NCBI GenBank assembly: GCA_017506865.1
Contig: JAFCMP010000130.1
Span: forward strand, 1 to 64,000
Reading direction: 5' to 3'
DNA length: 64,000 bases
From: Tribonema minus
Taxonomy: Eukaryota > Sar > Xanthophyceae > Tribonematales > Tribonemataceae
Below the pieces are notes generated by a model. That model ran no database searches. It was given only the letters and a program-made list of their open reading frames with translations, and had not been told where the DNA came from. The translations under genes were made by a program, and so were the position numbers. This document shows, piece by piece, positions 32,566-45,700 of this stretch; within the stretch, counting starts at the first letter, position 1, and each line of letters starts with the position of its first letter.

Positions 32566-35500
32566 CTGAGTGCGGTAATACCTCGATTGACCGCGGACGC
32601 GATTGCAGACAGCATTTGCGTCCTTTCCTTTTGCCAATTGGTTAACGTTAACGCGCGACATATGATGTCATTGAGTGCACCCATCGTTCCAGGTCTCACA
32701 TATCTTGGGCTCAGCGGCGCGTGCCAAACCGCACTCGTGTGCCATGGACGGCAGGGGTCAATCGGTGAAAGATGACTGAGCAATTGGAATGATTGATTTT
32801 GCTACCACTGCCATGATAATGCTGTCTTCTTACTGCCACTGCTGCTACTGCTCAGCGGCTGCTGCACTGAAGTTGCAATGACTGCGTCAACAACATACGC
32901 GCATGAGGACTTCGAGACTGCCTAGGCATCTGCGTCTACCAAGCTCAGCGCCCAATTTGCAGTGCGCTGTGCTGAGCACACTGGCAGGCTGGCAGCAGGG
33001 CAACGCCAACACCACTGGCAGGATCATGCCAGCATATGCATATGCATGCGAACACGTCTCAACCAACCCCTGCAAATGACACACAAATTTCCATTCATGA
33101 CGCGCTGATGTCAGTTTCATACCGGGATGCTCCCATATGCAGTGCCCTTGCGTTGCTAAGATTGTCAGCAGTTCCATCTGCAAATTGAATGTCTTGCAGC
33201 CATCTCAGCGTAGTTCTTTACTGGTCATTGTCCCTGCACAGGATACATGTACGTGTATGGTATCTCCTGTAACAGTTCCACAGCGCACATGTCCTGAACC
33301 TGTCGTTGTAATCTGCACCACACTGGCGAGAGTCCGACACTGTGGGCAACACTGGGCCCTCAGTACTTGATGCATCATGATTACTGGTCAGTGGCGGGCG
33401 CAAAATTGTTACCACTTGGTACACGTACCACTTGGCAAATGAGGGTCCGAGTCATCGTGATCATGCCATGGCATTGGTTTGGTGACAGTGCACGGGCCGC
33501 TGCTCAGCGGCGGAACCTGCAAGCATCATCTACATGCGCACTGACTCATCGGATGTGTGCCTGCACGACGCCAATAACTTTGTCAAGTCTGGGCTTTTTC
33601 GCGCCCTGCAGGAGAGGGAATGAGTAAAAAGTGCAGGACAGCATCGCCTGCTCAGCAGCAGGGATCTTGAACTTGACGTAAGACACAGCCAGGACCTCTG
33701 CAGTGCTCACACAATTGTTTGTTTAGAGGCTATACACACCAAGGAAACGGCGCTACGTCCACCCGGCAGTGCACACAATGCAGGAGCTGAAGAGCCGGTG
33801 CGCAGCGGCACGTGGCTGGCGCCGCAGCAGCAGCATGCTGCAGGTTCTACCAGTAGTAGAATAGGATGAGACGGGGTATGTGCTTGTGCCTCAGTGAGCG
33901 TACTACGCGGGGGGGGGATCAGGGCAGAACCGTTGACTGCTCACCGGCAGGCAGCCGCTTCAAAATGCAGACGCGGCGCCATTCCAACAGTGTCAATGAT
34001 ACGACTGCGGCACAGCATTGTTTCGAACTTTATGTACGCCGCACACTCAGGCACCGATGCTGTCCATCGGCCCAGATGACACAACTGCTGGCAATGTGTG
34101 CATGCCACGCGCCACGGCAACACCTGCGCAGCGCCATGGCCCGGCAAGGGCAACAACTTGAAAGCTCGCGCGCCTCGCGACGGCGATGCCGCAGCAGCCT
34201 GAGCGCCGCGGGGGCAGCAGCGCGAGGGCGGCTTGTGGTGGCAATACCTGCGCTACAGTCTGCCAGAAGCAGCAGCGCACACAGCCCCAACAGTAGCTTC
34301 GCGACTGCATTGCAGCTCGAAAACGGCAGCGGCGCACATGCACGGTGCACAATGACAGCAGCCGGCGACGGCACCGCTGCTCGGCAATGGCGCCGGGGCA
34401 TGTATGACGCGCGACGGTAGCGCCACGGCGGGCGACAGCTCGGCACTGTAACAGCGGCAATGCACAACACGCAGCGCGCCACAGGAGCGCCGCAGCGGTG
34501 CTGCAGCTCGGCAAAAGCAGCGACGCACAAGTGGCACAGGACGGCAGCACTGCGGCGGCGGCGGCGCACGCATCATGGCGCGTCACAGCTAGCGCGGCGT
34601 GCAACAGGGGCGCCGCTGTGGTGCGCCGCGGCCGGCCGCCACAACTGGCAGGCAGCAGCGCTCAGGCAGCACGTGACGCAGCGCTAACGCAGCTCAGCGA
34701 AGGCAGCGTCACATGCGCGGCACGCAATGCGGAGATGGGATAGCCACACATTGGTGCAGGAGCTGCGGCAACGGCTTGCGCAGGCGAATGGCGCGCTGGC
34801 GCATGGTGCTCCTGATACAATATCGCGAGAGCTCCTCGCGCACATGCAGCCCGGCAAGCTCAGAAGGCTTCCGAAGTCTTGGACAGCCAGCACCATGGCA
34901 TGACATGAGCAACTTGTCAATGAGCAATATGCCGCCAAGTGACTCAGGCGCTCATCCCTGATGACACCACTGGCAGCCCAATATTGCAGAAGTCAATGAC
35001 TTTGTGGTGCTGTTTACGCAGTACACAGGCTGCTTTGGTATTGAAGGTCATCACGTCGGCAACGCCACCACCATTTTAATGTATATGTCGGGTGTATACG
35101 TTTAGGCATGGACTCTGACACCACTCCTTCTTGGCATTTGCACATGATGGGACATTGCATGCTCTGAAAGACGTTTTGATCCCACACCGGCGCGTACTTT
35201 GATCGAAAATGATGGCATCAGCCATGCGCCATGTAGCACCTCAGTATCACTGACCTCACAGGCTGCTTACTGCATGATGAGACACTGAACAAGACCACAT
35301 GCTATGACTTCCTGCAAGCTGAAATGACTGTCAAATCAATCAGTGATGACATCAGGTTTGAGTTGTGCAATGCACAAAATAATTCACTGACCTCAGCGGG
35401 CCCGCCCCTTGCAGCGACAGTCGTGCGCAGGACGGGTCAGGCCGTGCAGTATGGCTGCCACGTGGTACATGAGCGGCAACACAAGGGATTCGTACTGTAG

Positions 35501-36529
35501 GCTGCAACACAATGAGCTAGGAATGTCACAGCATGTGTGCGCAAACTCGAAGTCATACACTACAAGCTGGCATTGCTACCGCTTGGGGTTCAGCGCATGG
35601 GATGAGTTGCCGCAGCATTGACGTGCATGTGTATATCAAGTCATGATTGCAAGGCTTGCAATTGAAATCACATGGCTCTTATGCCAGCGTTCGGTACTCT
35701 GGAAGGTCAACAGAAGTGCTCGTTGCAACATGTTCAAAAATGCATGCACGCAAGCATGCAATGACCCACTCAGGTTGACAACCTCATATCAAACCTATGG
35801 TATGCAGGCACTGGTCACTGGTGCACCTGCATGCTGCTGAACTACAAGCACTCCTTGTTTGACGAGTTCAAAAACAAAACATCAGGAAGGGCAGCCAGCA
35901 GCTGCGCATTGAAGTACGATCGTGATATAACCATGATCTTCCATGTATGTTTAGCAAAAGTCAAATCAAGAGTAATGCACCAATCTTGTCCGCGTAGACC
36001 AACAAGTCTTGGGGTGCACTTCAGCTAGCACTTCATACAGCCCGCGGCGCAGACAGAATGGGCTAACCAGATAAACGTGCTCACAAAGGAATGCACGAGC
36101 GATACCATCAGCTTGTGAAGCTGCGCATGCCTGTCCAAATCAAAAAGCTACAATCAGCAGTAGACCACTTATGCTGCGGCTCAGGCGCAGCAGCAGCCTT
36201 TGCAAAAGCAACAATTGTCATAAGAGCCTGAGGCCATACCACCTCCACATGAACGTGCTGCGCACCTATAGTCATGGTACACCATGTTGCTTCCAACAGG
36301 TGACTTGCAGCGCTTACCCTACCGGACCTTGCCCGCCTGCTTGATGCCCAGCCAGCCTGAGATCTTGGTGCACACTCAGTCTGACAGCAGCGGCCTGCCT
36401 GGTGGCTCAGGGCGACATTAAAAACTGGCAGCCGCAGAGCACAGGGCAGACAGTCACAGCCTGCACGTGCAGACCGCGTGCGTGCAGACCGCGTGCCAAC
36501 CGCATGCAAACCGCAACTTGAAGTTGAGT
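32566..36529. other. Intergenic stretch without a recognised gene
   Basis: 33.86-34.95 kb is strongly GC/GCA-biased and open in several frames on both strands, with no motif. The rest shows only short open frames. No RNA gene or mobile element was identified. Confidence 0.35.
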
Positions 36530-37217
36530 CTACGCAACAGTCTCAGCGGCGTCAACGAAGATGTCGGCGCGCCCGAGCACAGAGTACCCCGCGGGCAGGT
36601 CAGCCAGGTTCAGCGGCGGCTGCTTCAGGTATTTGATGTCCACTGTGCCCGTGAGCGCGCCCTCCTTGATCCTGTCGGTGCAGTAGTCGTGCGTGCGGGA
36701 GCCCTCGCTGGACACGCACTTGGCGCCGATGCAGCGCTCGCCCGTGTACGTGACCGTCTCGTCGATGCGCTTCTGGCACTGCAGCGCCACGTCCACAACG
36801 ACCTTGCTGTCCGGCAGCGCGACCTCCTTGCCCTTGGTGGTCTTGGTGCCCTGAAGCGTCAGCGTGGAGGACAGCTGCGCGAGCGGCAGATTGCCGTCCT
36901 GGGTGGGGGTCACCTTGAAGACGCTGCCCGCCAGCGGGAAAAAAACAATTCCGCCGAGATCCGTGGAGTCCTCGCAGCACTCTGGGGGGCTGTCGGAGGA
37001 TGAGGAGAAGTTCTCCAGCTCATCCGCCGTGCATTCGCGGCGCTTTGCCAGCCTGTACGCAAATTCGATGTAGCCGAAATTGCTGCTGTCCGCGCCTGTC
37101 ACGGTGTCGCGGACCGCGAAGAGGTTGATGGCGGTGTACTGTCCCGTGCAGCTGTGTGAGCCGTTGACATTGCCCTTCTCGATGCTGACGCTGAGGTACT
37201 TGGTGACGTCCTTGTAC
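36530..37217 (-). CDS. Last exon of an unrecognised Cys-containing protein
   Basis: Follows the acceptor GTTGCACTGCCAG and runs 229 codons to a TAG at 36530. Starts YKDVTKYLSVSIEKGNVNG and contains eight Cys, including ECCED, CTADE and CIGAKC, with no membrane segment. Coding character is good (G/C third positions). The Cys content suggests an extracellular or luminal domain. No family recognised. Confidence 0.7.
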
Positions 37218-40200
37218 CTGGCAGTGCAACGGGAGGCATCAACATTTGTTTGCAACTGCATTAGCACGCCGTTTGAAGCACGTGTGCAGCTTAATGTATG
37301 CTACTGAGCCAGGCTTGAAGTGTCCTGTAATTTGAATGATTTGTTGATCTACAGTCGTATTTGATATTCTTCCTCAACTACGTGTATTTAACACAACGTT
37401 TGATGCTGGTAAACGTTTGATGCTGGCAAACGATCACAAGGTAAATCAAGCAAGTCACTGAGAGCATGAATGTCTCTGATACTCTGTGTGACACTCACAG
37501 TGTCGAAAGAGGCTGAGTCATGAATTGTGTGCTCACATTGATGTTGCACCTGATCTACTAGCATTAGCCTTGCAATGCGACCGGCAGGTTAACTAAACCA
37601 GAGATGCCTGACTTCAGAACCCACGGGCTGACATGGGCACAGCCACTGGTATGGTGAGTGATCAGCATGTCATTGTTCAGCATTGTAGTCATGTCTGCCG
37701 CAGTGTCACACGGTGAAGCAGGTGACAGTAGTGTCAAAGGTCGCTGTGCCACAGTGCCACGCTGCAATACATGCCATGCACTGCCAGGTGAGTGCAAGTG
37801 GCATTTGACAAAAAAGGAAAAACAAAGACACACACTCGACACGACATTTGCACAATTGTTAAGCCTTGAGTCCAACGCCGCTCGTGGCACCTATTGGACT
37901 CGTAAGGTTTGCTGAGGGTTTCTGCATATTCAATTGCTGCGGTTGGCACAGTCTCCTTTGCGAATGCAACTGGAAAGCTTCAGGCCAGGCCACTTTTTCA
38001 TTCCCTGAAGACATTTGGCTTTTTGGGTGACATGCCGATAGGGTGTAGCTGTCACAACGCTTGCACTGCACTGGCAGTCACCGCTGCTGCGCAGCGCCAC
38101 TTGACAACTTTGAAATGCATCCTACTACATACTACTAGTAGTGATCGACATTGAAACTGAGCTCCCAGGTGTTGTCGATACTATGGTTACCGTAGTACAT
38201 CGCATCTGGGCGCCTGCCAGCGTACACATTATACATGATGACACCATGTATGAACCAACACATGACAGAGTATCGTGATGTTGACACAAAGTTTCAGATT
38301 GCTGATGAAAAGACGGTCAGCTTGCCATGCTTTAAACGGATTGTTGCTATTCGAACAGTTTTTTTTGCCTGTTGCAACGATTTCCGCTGTAACAGTTGCA
38401 TCTGGCAGCCTGAGATTGGTCGCAGCAACGTCATACATTGTGTATGTACCACAAAGCGTAAATGCTCGGACACACTGCTGCAAAGCATCGTCCATTGAAG
38501 CTCAAACTTAAAGTGGCTTGCTCCTGAAAACGGAGATTTTTACTTGTACTACTAGTAGCTACTAGTACCGCGAGGCATTTCTGACAGATGTGGACAGGTA
38601 TTATAGTATACTAAGTGTAGCCTAAGCGTGGTGAGCAGCAGCTTCGTCCTCGGTACTAGTAAGTGCACGGCGAGTGGGCGCGGGGTAGTCTATAGTGTTT
38701 CAGATTGTGCCACAGTGTGTACGAGTTCAACGTGTTATCATTGGATGATTGTGCAGCCACGGGACCTGATGATTTAGTGTTCAGCCACGGGTGACGAATC
38801 AAAGTACGTGTCAAAGAAGCGTACTTGCGCCCGTGCCACGGTGACCGTGCCGGGTGTTCGTGCCATCTACTACTCAGTAGTACTCAGTTAGGCTAGTAGC
38901 CTACTAGACTATTTTTAACTTAAGTACTACTAGTCTAAGATCTTCTCAGTAGTACTGAGACGGCTTGTCATCACTGTCACAGTGGCACACATGCCACTGT
39001 CACAGTGACAGTGCGCAGTCACGGTGCACATGGCAAATTGCGATCGCCGGTCTCATAATGGTCACGGCCCGGGACAGACTGAGTGTCACTCAGAGTCATT
39101 GAGCACTCGTTGGGGTGTTCCACACTCCTGGGGGCCCATGCTATCACTGAGACTGATTCAAAGTTTCGGCCTCGTCATCATGATAGTGCTTCTCTTAAAA
39201 GCAATTGCGTGACCTTTAAGCTGATTCGAGTCGGTGAGCTCATTTAGTGTCGAGTGCTAAATGTGACGACGCGCATTTTTGCCAGGTAACCTGAGGTCAG
39301 CCTGTAAGTAATTAACAAGCACAGTGACTGCGGCACAAGACGGTATATTCAACATTCGGTCATGAGTCACTCAGTCACCAATCAATTGCCAACTTCAACT
39401 TGCCACTGATTCAGAAATACATCAGCGGACCATATCCTGAAGCAAGCAGTGCACCGCAAGCCTGGCAGCGCCCGCCATGGATCGTAACAGTGTTGCGCTG
39501 CTCGCTGCGTCAAGCTAGTAAAACTCTGCCGTCTCCGTTGAACGCAAGGTCAATTGCACCGGCCGGTGAGTCGAACCTTTCAAAACATATTGTGATTGCA
39601 TCAACTGTGTAGGGTAGCGGATCATAACTCTGTTTGATTTGACAGCGAAGAGAAGACCGCAGGAGCCTGACCGATTCAGCGACATCTTAAACATCTCGAG
39701 AGAGCTCCGCAGTGAAGTGAATCAGATGCGAGCTACCTTTAAACAGTTTTCAGAGTGCATGTAATGTGACTCAGAGTGCATGTCGCCGGAGTCCGCGTCG
39801 CACGATTTGCAGAACTCACTTGTCGCCCGGTCCTGCAAGGCTGCCCAGGTGGCTGGCGAACCCAGGATCTGCGACCTTCTCTGCTGTGCTGGCCAAGGCA
39901 GCCGCAGCGGCTGGCGCCATCATCAATCCCAGCGCCACGGCCCGCAAGGATTCGGCGCGCATGGTGATGGATCGGCACTTGTACCCGTGGCTCCGCGGCT
40001 GAGCAATTGCCACTGTCGAGCAAAGAGCGCGCGCTGTCGAGTGTGTGGCGGGTTGCGGCGGTCTGGTATCGCCGCCATAGTTTCCCCTCAAAACCAGATG
40101 GAAAGTTCTTTGGAAAATTTTTCTTGAAGTTGTCGTGGGGAAGGGGGGGGGTCAACGTCGTTAAGGATCTGTGATTGGTGTTGTTACAGTATTGGTATCA

Positions 40201-41041
40201 GTTATCATTCTGACACATGACGCTGTGGTCGTTCTGCACCTATATGGACTCTTGCCAGCTCCTGTGCCACAGATCGGCTCAAGATCTGATGCTCGCAAAT
40301 GCAGCACTGACAACAGGCTGATAAAAGTTGTCTGCCTCCCCCTGTCTGCTGATGAGCACACGCTGCATGCATCACAAGCTCCTCAGCACTGTTGTAATCG
40401 TTATTGTATGACCTTAGGTTCGTTTATTTCACATTTAAACAAAGGATATGCTCGTGGTGCCTGAGCGTGCCAGCAACTGGTATGTACGTCTTCAACAAGT
40501 CAACACCACCACCAACCTCAAGCACTTTTCATTTATTCTAGCTTTGAGGTACTTTTTATTGATTCTCGCTCAGGGCGCGAAAAAGCCCAGATGATTGGCA
40601 TCTAGCTGTAAGGAATCTACATGTCGTATGACAGTCTGAAAGTGTCGCAACGACAACCACTCAAACGCCGCCGCCGCCAAATGGCATCTCGGGGTCCTCC
40701 CCTACGTCCTCCTCCATGTGCCCCCCCCCCCGGGATTCTGCCATGTGTGTCATGACACGGCCAGAGTACGCCATGTGGAGCGCTGCCGACAGTGCCGAGC
40801 GTACTTGTATATTTATAGTAAATAAATGAATGAATAAATGCTACTTCACAAGTGACTTGGCAATCAGATTTGCAAGCATGACCTAAACCCTGCTTCCAAA
40901 CTCTGCAGTGTTGCTGCAAGTAAGTTTTCAAGTTCAAGTTCCTGACAGGATACACCCATGATAACCACAAACACAATATAGTGTCCATGAGGGCAGGTTA
41001 GTTGTGGCTTCATCAACGAAGGTCGCAGGGCGTTGACTCAC
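37218..41041. other. Presumed intron or intergenic stretch
   Basis: Mostly short open frames and many CTAGTA-rich patches. A + strand stretch at 39.64-40.0 kb resembles an exon (acceptor TTTGACAG, then frame AKRRPQEPDRFSDILNISRE, with a stop near 39.76 kb), but without a partner exon it is not called. Confidence 0.3.
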
Positions 41042-41154
41042 ATGTGCTCCACAACAGACCGCAACGTGCGATGATCGGCGGTGAATGCCAGGGTGAACCA
41101 CAGGTGCAATGTGTTGTAGACGTTGTGCACCGACGAGAACTTCCCGAGTCTCCT
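41042..41154 (-). CDS. Probable internal exon of the same minus-strand gene
   Basis: Acceptor TTGTGCACAG, donor GTGAGTCAA, 37 codons plus two bases (RRLGKFSSVHNVYNTLHLWF...). The two leftover bases match the single base needed by the exon at 36530-37217, so the two are phase-compatible, with an intron of 3.8 kb or further unseen exons between. No domain recognised. Confidence 0.45.
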
Positions 41155-42643
41155 CTGTGCACAAGCTCCATACCGCCAGCGTACAAAAGCAACACGGCAC
41201 TGGCAAACAGTAGCGCCAGACGAAGGCAAAGCACACTGTGGTATCACGGGGCACACTATAGTTGTTCTTGTATTACATTCCCCAGCTGGCACGCGATGCC
41301 GCGGCGCTGCACCCTTGAGGCCAGGTCAGCAAGCCCTAGAGTCAGCACCCCCGTGTTGAATCAGAAGCGGGGCTGGTCTGAGCTTCCAGGCAGCCTGAGC
41401 AAGCTCTGCGTGCTGAACAACTGCTCCATGCCAGATGGGCTAGGCCGAGGAAGCAGGTTTTCATTTGGGCACGGCCAGGGTAGCAACAGCGCGTGCCAGG
41501 GAAGGGAAAGAGAGAAGCGGCTGCGAAGGGCTGTTGTGCCGATGCCAGTGGAGTAGACATGCGGTGCAAAGGTGATGCATGCGCTCCGCATCATTCGGCA
41601 ACTGTGCGTCCATCGCACACCCTCCGCAAAGGTGCTACTCTCAGGAATTTTTATGCGTGACACTGTTTTGAATTTTCCTCCAGCAATTGTGAGCTGGAGA
41701 CCTAAGTAGACGCAATGGCGCAAAGCCTGCTGAGATGTATCACCTCGCAAGCATGCCGGTGACCGTATCCCCTTGCAGTGAAACAACCAACAATGTACTT
41801 GAATGTGCTTGCCCCTCGCTCAGTAGGCCTTCTGGGGAGCACGCGCAGCAACCTCACTTGCTGTCTTTGCTCGTTTTTTTTATCCCAAGCTTTGCTGGTA
41901 GAACTGGAGCAGCAACATGTGCTGCGGTGCAGGTGGTCTTTTGTCCGCCTCAGCCAAAGATGGTGATGAGGTCACCGAGACGTGCCTGCGGCAGCACGAG
42001 CGTTGCACTGGCTGGTGAGATGGCGCTTACATTTGGTCAATGATTTGAACACTGCATCCGCGTTGCATGATACTTCTATGTTTTTGGTGTATGCTGGCGA
42101 ACGCCCATGTACAGGCGTGTATTGCACAAAGTGTTGGCATCGCGTGCTTGCAACGGGTATGCTTGAGCATGTCGTGCAAAGACATGTTGTGCAAAGTCTG
42201 CAGCATGCAGTTGCATGGCCATTGCCATAGTGTACTTCTTGCACATACTTTGAAGTACCCGAGGTTTGAAATAGTCACAGAAGCTGCACACTTCAAAATC
42301 AGGGCAACAACAGGCTGCACGGCCCATATGCATAACTTCGTGCACTGCTCGAACGATCCGTCACACGTGGTTCAATTCTTCTGTCATCATGTGAGTCACA
42401 GGGTGAACATGTGCAATCTGCATTGCGCCGCAGAGCATCACGATTTCAGTGGGTACGCCCCCAGCTCTTGATGGTTTGCAATGTGGCCTCAAGCAGCAAT
42501 GCAGCGTTTAGGGCAAAGCCAGACCGTCAGAGCGCACTGCAAGTTCAAGTAGACATGAATAATCTGGTGCCTGCAAGAATAATCCCTCGCCTGTGCTCGT
42601 GCGCATACAGAAGACGTGCTGAACGGAGCCCCTACATACAATA
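41155..42643. other. Spacer between two minus-strand genes
   Basis: Lies downstream of the HLTF-like stop. Presumably holds its 3' UTR and the promoter or 5' exons of the next minus-strand gene. No exon was identified with confidence; 42.1-42.2 kb is rich in short GTGCAAAG / ATGC repeats. Confidence 0.35.
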
Positions 42644-42748
42644 CTACCGTGACACCTCTGCTAGGGAGTGGAGTGCGCAGCGCACCTTGCGGATCTCCTC
42701 TGCGGACAGCTTGTTGAGAGCGCCGGTGCCGAGAACTTTCTTGGACTC
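42644..42748 (-). CDS. HLTF-like exon U: C-terminus and stop
   Basis: 34 codons and TAG at 42644-42646: [20 protein letters not shown] ... LAEVSR. The LSAEEIRK...L tail is the usual end of this family. Acceptor TGCCTGTTGCAG. Confidence 0.88.
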   Translation of the reverse strand, partial: ESKKVLGTGALNKLSAEEIRKVRCALHSLAEVSR

Positions 42749-45700
42749 CTGCAACAGGCAGCGAGACAGGCACATGATGTCAAGCTACTGCAGTATACTG
42801 TAAACAACTGACAAATATGATAGGCACATGAGGTCAAGCTACATTGCAGTCTAGGTAGGCACATGAAGTCGAGCGACGCTGCGGTCTACTGTAAAACATA
42901 GACACAGATGATCCACCGCTGGCATCAACAGGTTCTGCCGGCGCATGTCTCAAATGTCGTGTCATGACATGTTGTGCCACAAATTCTAAAGTGTAATTTG
43001 TACAGTGGCTTATGTCACCGCCATGACTGATTCTGTGGCTGCAATTTGGTCCTTGGCGCAAATGAGAATAGTTGAAGCTGGCACCTGTAAGTATGTCATC
43101 ATGTCCAGTGCCGTGTTTGGCATGTTGAACAACAGTGCCGATATTGCGCGCGCACCCTTTGTGCAACAATGTGCCATCAAAAGGCAGCTGCAGGGTGGCA
43201 TGACTGTTTGCACAGCATGCGTCTGGTTATCGTTTTATGAGAGCAGCCCAGCAAGCTGCATGCTTGATAGGTGCCACATGTAGGAATCTACTGCTCGCAG
43301 GCACCAAAAACTAGAGTTTTCTGGAGCTCTCACAATTATTATACCAGCCATGGGAGCGCCCCAAGTATGCGAGATGACACGCGCTCCAATCTTCACCGTG
43401 ACGTGCCTGCATTTCCAGTACGAGTACTGAACAGCTGTATTGGTCTCAGCAGTTCGCACCGCCAGAATCAGGTATTTCCTGGGACTCTCCATTTCTACAA
43501 TAAGTCAAACTTTCATAAATAATGAGTACCCAAAACAAAAAACAGTTGCACTTGCAATTTCACATTAACCCACCTGCATCTCCAGTATCTTCGGTTCCAG
43601 CGTGTCTTCGGTGATGAAGCGGATCACTTTGACTGGCTTCTTCTGTCCGATGCGGTGCACACGGTCCATGGCCTGGTCCTCCACACTGCAATAGAGGGAT
43701 GCGAAAAGAGGATGCGAGATGTCAGATTAAATCGAGACAGCCCGTGCGTGATAATGCTGTAGGCATGCTTCAATCATCGTCAGAGCAAGCCCGCACCGTG
43801 ATGTCGGATTAAATTGAGCAAGCCGTGCACAATAGTGCTGGAGGCCTGCTTTCGATTATGATTAGAGCAAGTCCGCACCAGACATGCAGGTGAGACACAA
43901 GGTGAAGTCTGTGCCAGTATCACTACCATGAAGTACCTGCTGATGATAACCTAGCTACAGACTAGCTGTCTGCCCGAATTATTGCACACTGGCGCGCGCG
44001 AATTCGCGCACAGTAGCGCACACGATGCACCACCTGCTTGGACCTCAGGATAAAGCCTGCCAGACCCTCGTCTCAACCTTAAGCTTCTGTAACTGCTTAA
44101 CAAGGCGCGAGTTGAAACACCAATGGCAAAGTGAACGCCACTGCTTACTTCAGATGCAGTCAAAGAGGGGGGGGGAAATAGATGCACCAACAACAGCAAA
44201 GTGAACGCCACTGCTTACTTCCGATAAAGTTGAAGATGGAAAAAAGAAGTGATGCAAACAGAAGGCCGTACTCAATGCGGAGCTGCTGAATAAGAGCACA
44301 AACAGCAAGGCACCAAGCGTATGCCTGCCTGGCAAACTGTTAGTGGGGCTGCAATCGCACTTATATACAGGCTTGTCTGTTCTTCTTGAAGTTGTGGAAA
44401 AGGCTTAAGTTTTGATTGCAGCATTCCACAATCCCCCACGGGTATGGTGCTCCACCAGGGCCAGCACGATATCCATAGCACGAGCTCCAGCGTGCGACTT
44501 TCCAATTACACAAATAACACAACGGTGTAGCCCCGCACTACTGGATACTTGTGGACGTGTATATACTAAGGCGCCGGCACGATGTAACGCACCTTCCATT
44601 CCACCACAGATCCATGAGGAAGACGTTGTTGGCCGCCGTCAGCGTGATGCCCGTGCCACCCGCCATGAGTGACACCAGCATCACAGTCGGCGCCCGGGGC
44701 CCGCTTTCCTCGGAAAACGCCTGCAGGGAAACAAGTCATGAGAAAGGCTCAACAGGCGTGCAGGGAAACAAGTCATGGGATAGGCTCAGCAAGCTTGGGC
44801 AGCTGATGTGGCAGAGACACCAGCAGGGGGGCGTTTATATGACGGGACTATGGAAGCAAAAACTACCACGTTCACAACCTGACATTGGACACTTGTCGGC
44901 AGCTATTTTATTGATGTCTGTGCCACTGCTAAAAGCAGAAGCAGTACCGTGCAAATGGCAATAGCGAAGGGACACTCTCCTGGTATCTGGGTGTGTACAT
45001 TGCAGTTATCACTGCTGCTGCTTGCAGCCCTTCACATCAGCCAGTCGCCCCATTGAAGTGCCAGGGTGCTCAATGTAAGTGCATGCGAGAAAATGACAAA
45101 TGCACTTGACGTACCACATTGCTCCAGGCCTGCGACTACATCAAATTGCCTAGCTGAATGGATTAAAGTACTAGTAGATATGCTGGTACTCACCTTGAGA
45201 GAGGCGCGCCTGTTGTTGGCTGAGCACTTGCCATCCAGACGCGCGCACTTGAAGCCGGCCGCCTGTTGCAGCGCTCAACAGCAACAGCAGAACGCACCTC
45301 GAACCGTCACGTGTGGCCCAAGTAGGCAGAAGGCAGTCATGAACTTGCACGGCAAGCATGAAGGACAAAGTGGCATTAAGTTGAAGCTGTAGGTCTACTT
45401 TCAAGCACGGCACTAGGGACCGAAGCAAGGTGGGCAACTTGCGCCTCACACGCAGCGGAATATGTGCAAATCGCTGAGCTGTGCCACAACGCAGCATTTT
45501 GCAGGTGCAGCAGCAGTGTGGTGCTTAGCGTTCTAACAGGTGGTGTTGATAGGCAGCCGGTGCTGCTGCCTGTGCGCAAACCTCTGAGCATTGAACATAC
45601 TACCCATAGGTGGCATAATGCCATCTACCTGCACAGCTGCGCCAGGGCGCAATGACAGTGTGGGCTCAAGGGCGATTCACAAGGTGCAATCCGCAGGCAC

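Noticed and set aside
33866-34604. Overlapping long open frames on both strands
   Set aside because: Explained by a GCA/GCC-biased region that lacks stops in several frames; no domain and no splice structure.
39640-40010. Possible plus-strand exon (FSDILNISREL...) and a downstream frame ending WLRG
   Set aside because: An acceptor-like site exists, but an early stop and lack of partner exons leave it unsupported.
41013-41234. Minus-strand frame starting MLCLRLALLFASAVLLLYAGG, resembling a signal peptide
   Set aside because: Overlaps the exon at 41042-41154 in another frame; the rest of the frame is Cys/Ser/Thr low-quality sequence without a clear donor, so it is more likely a chance hydrophobic read.
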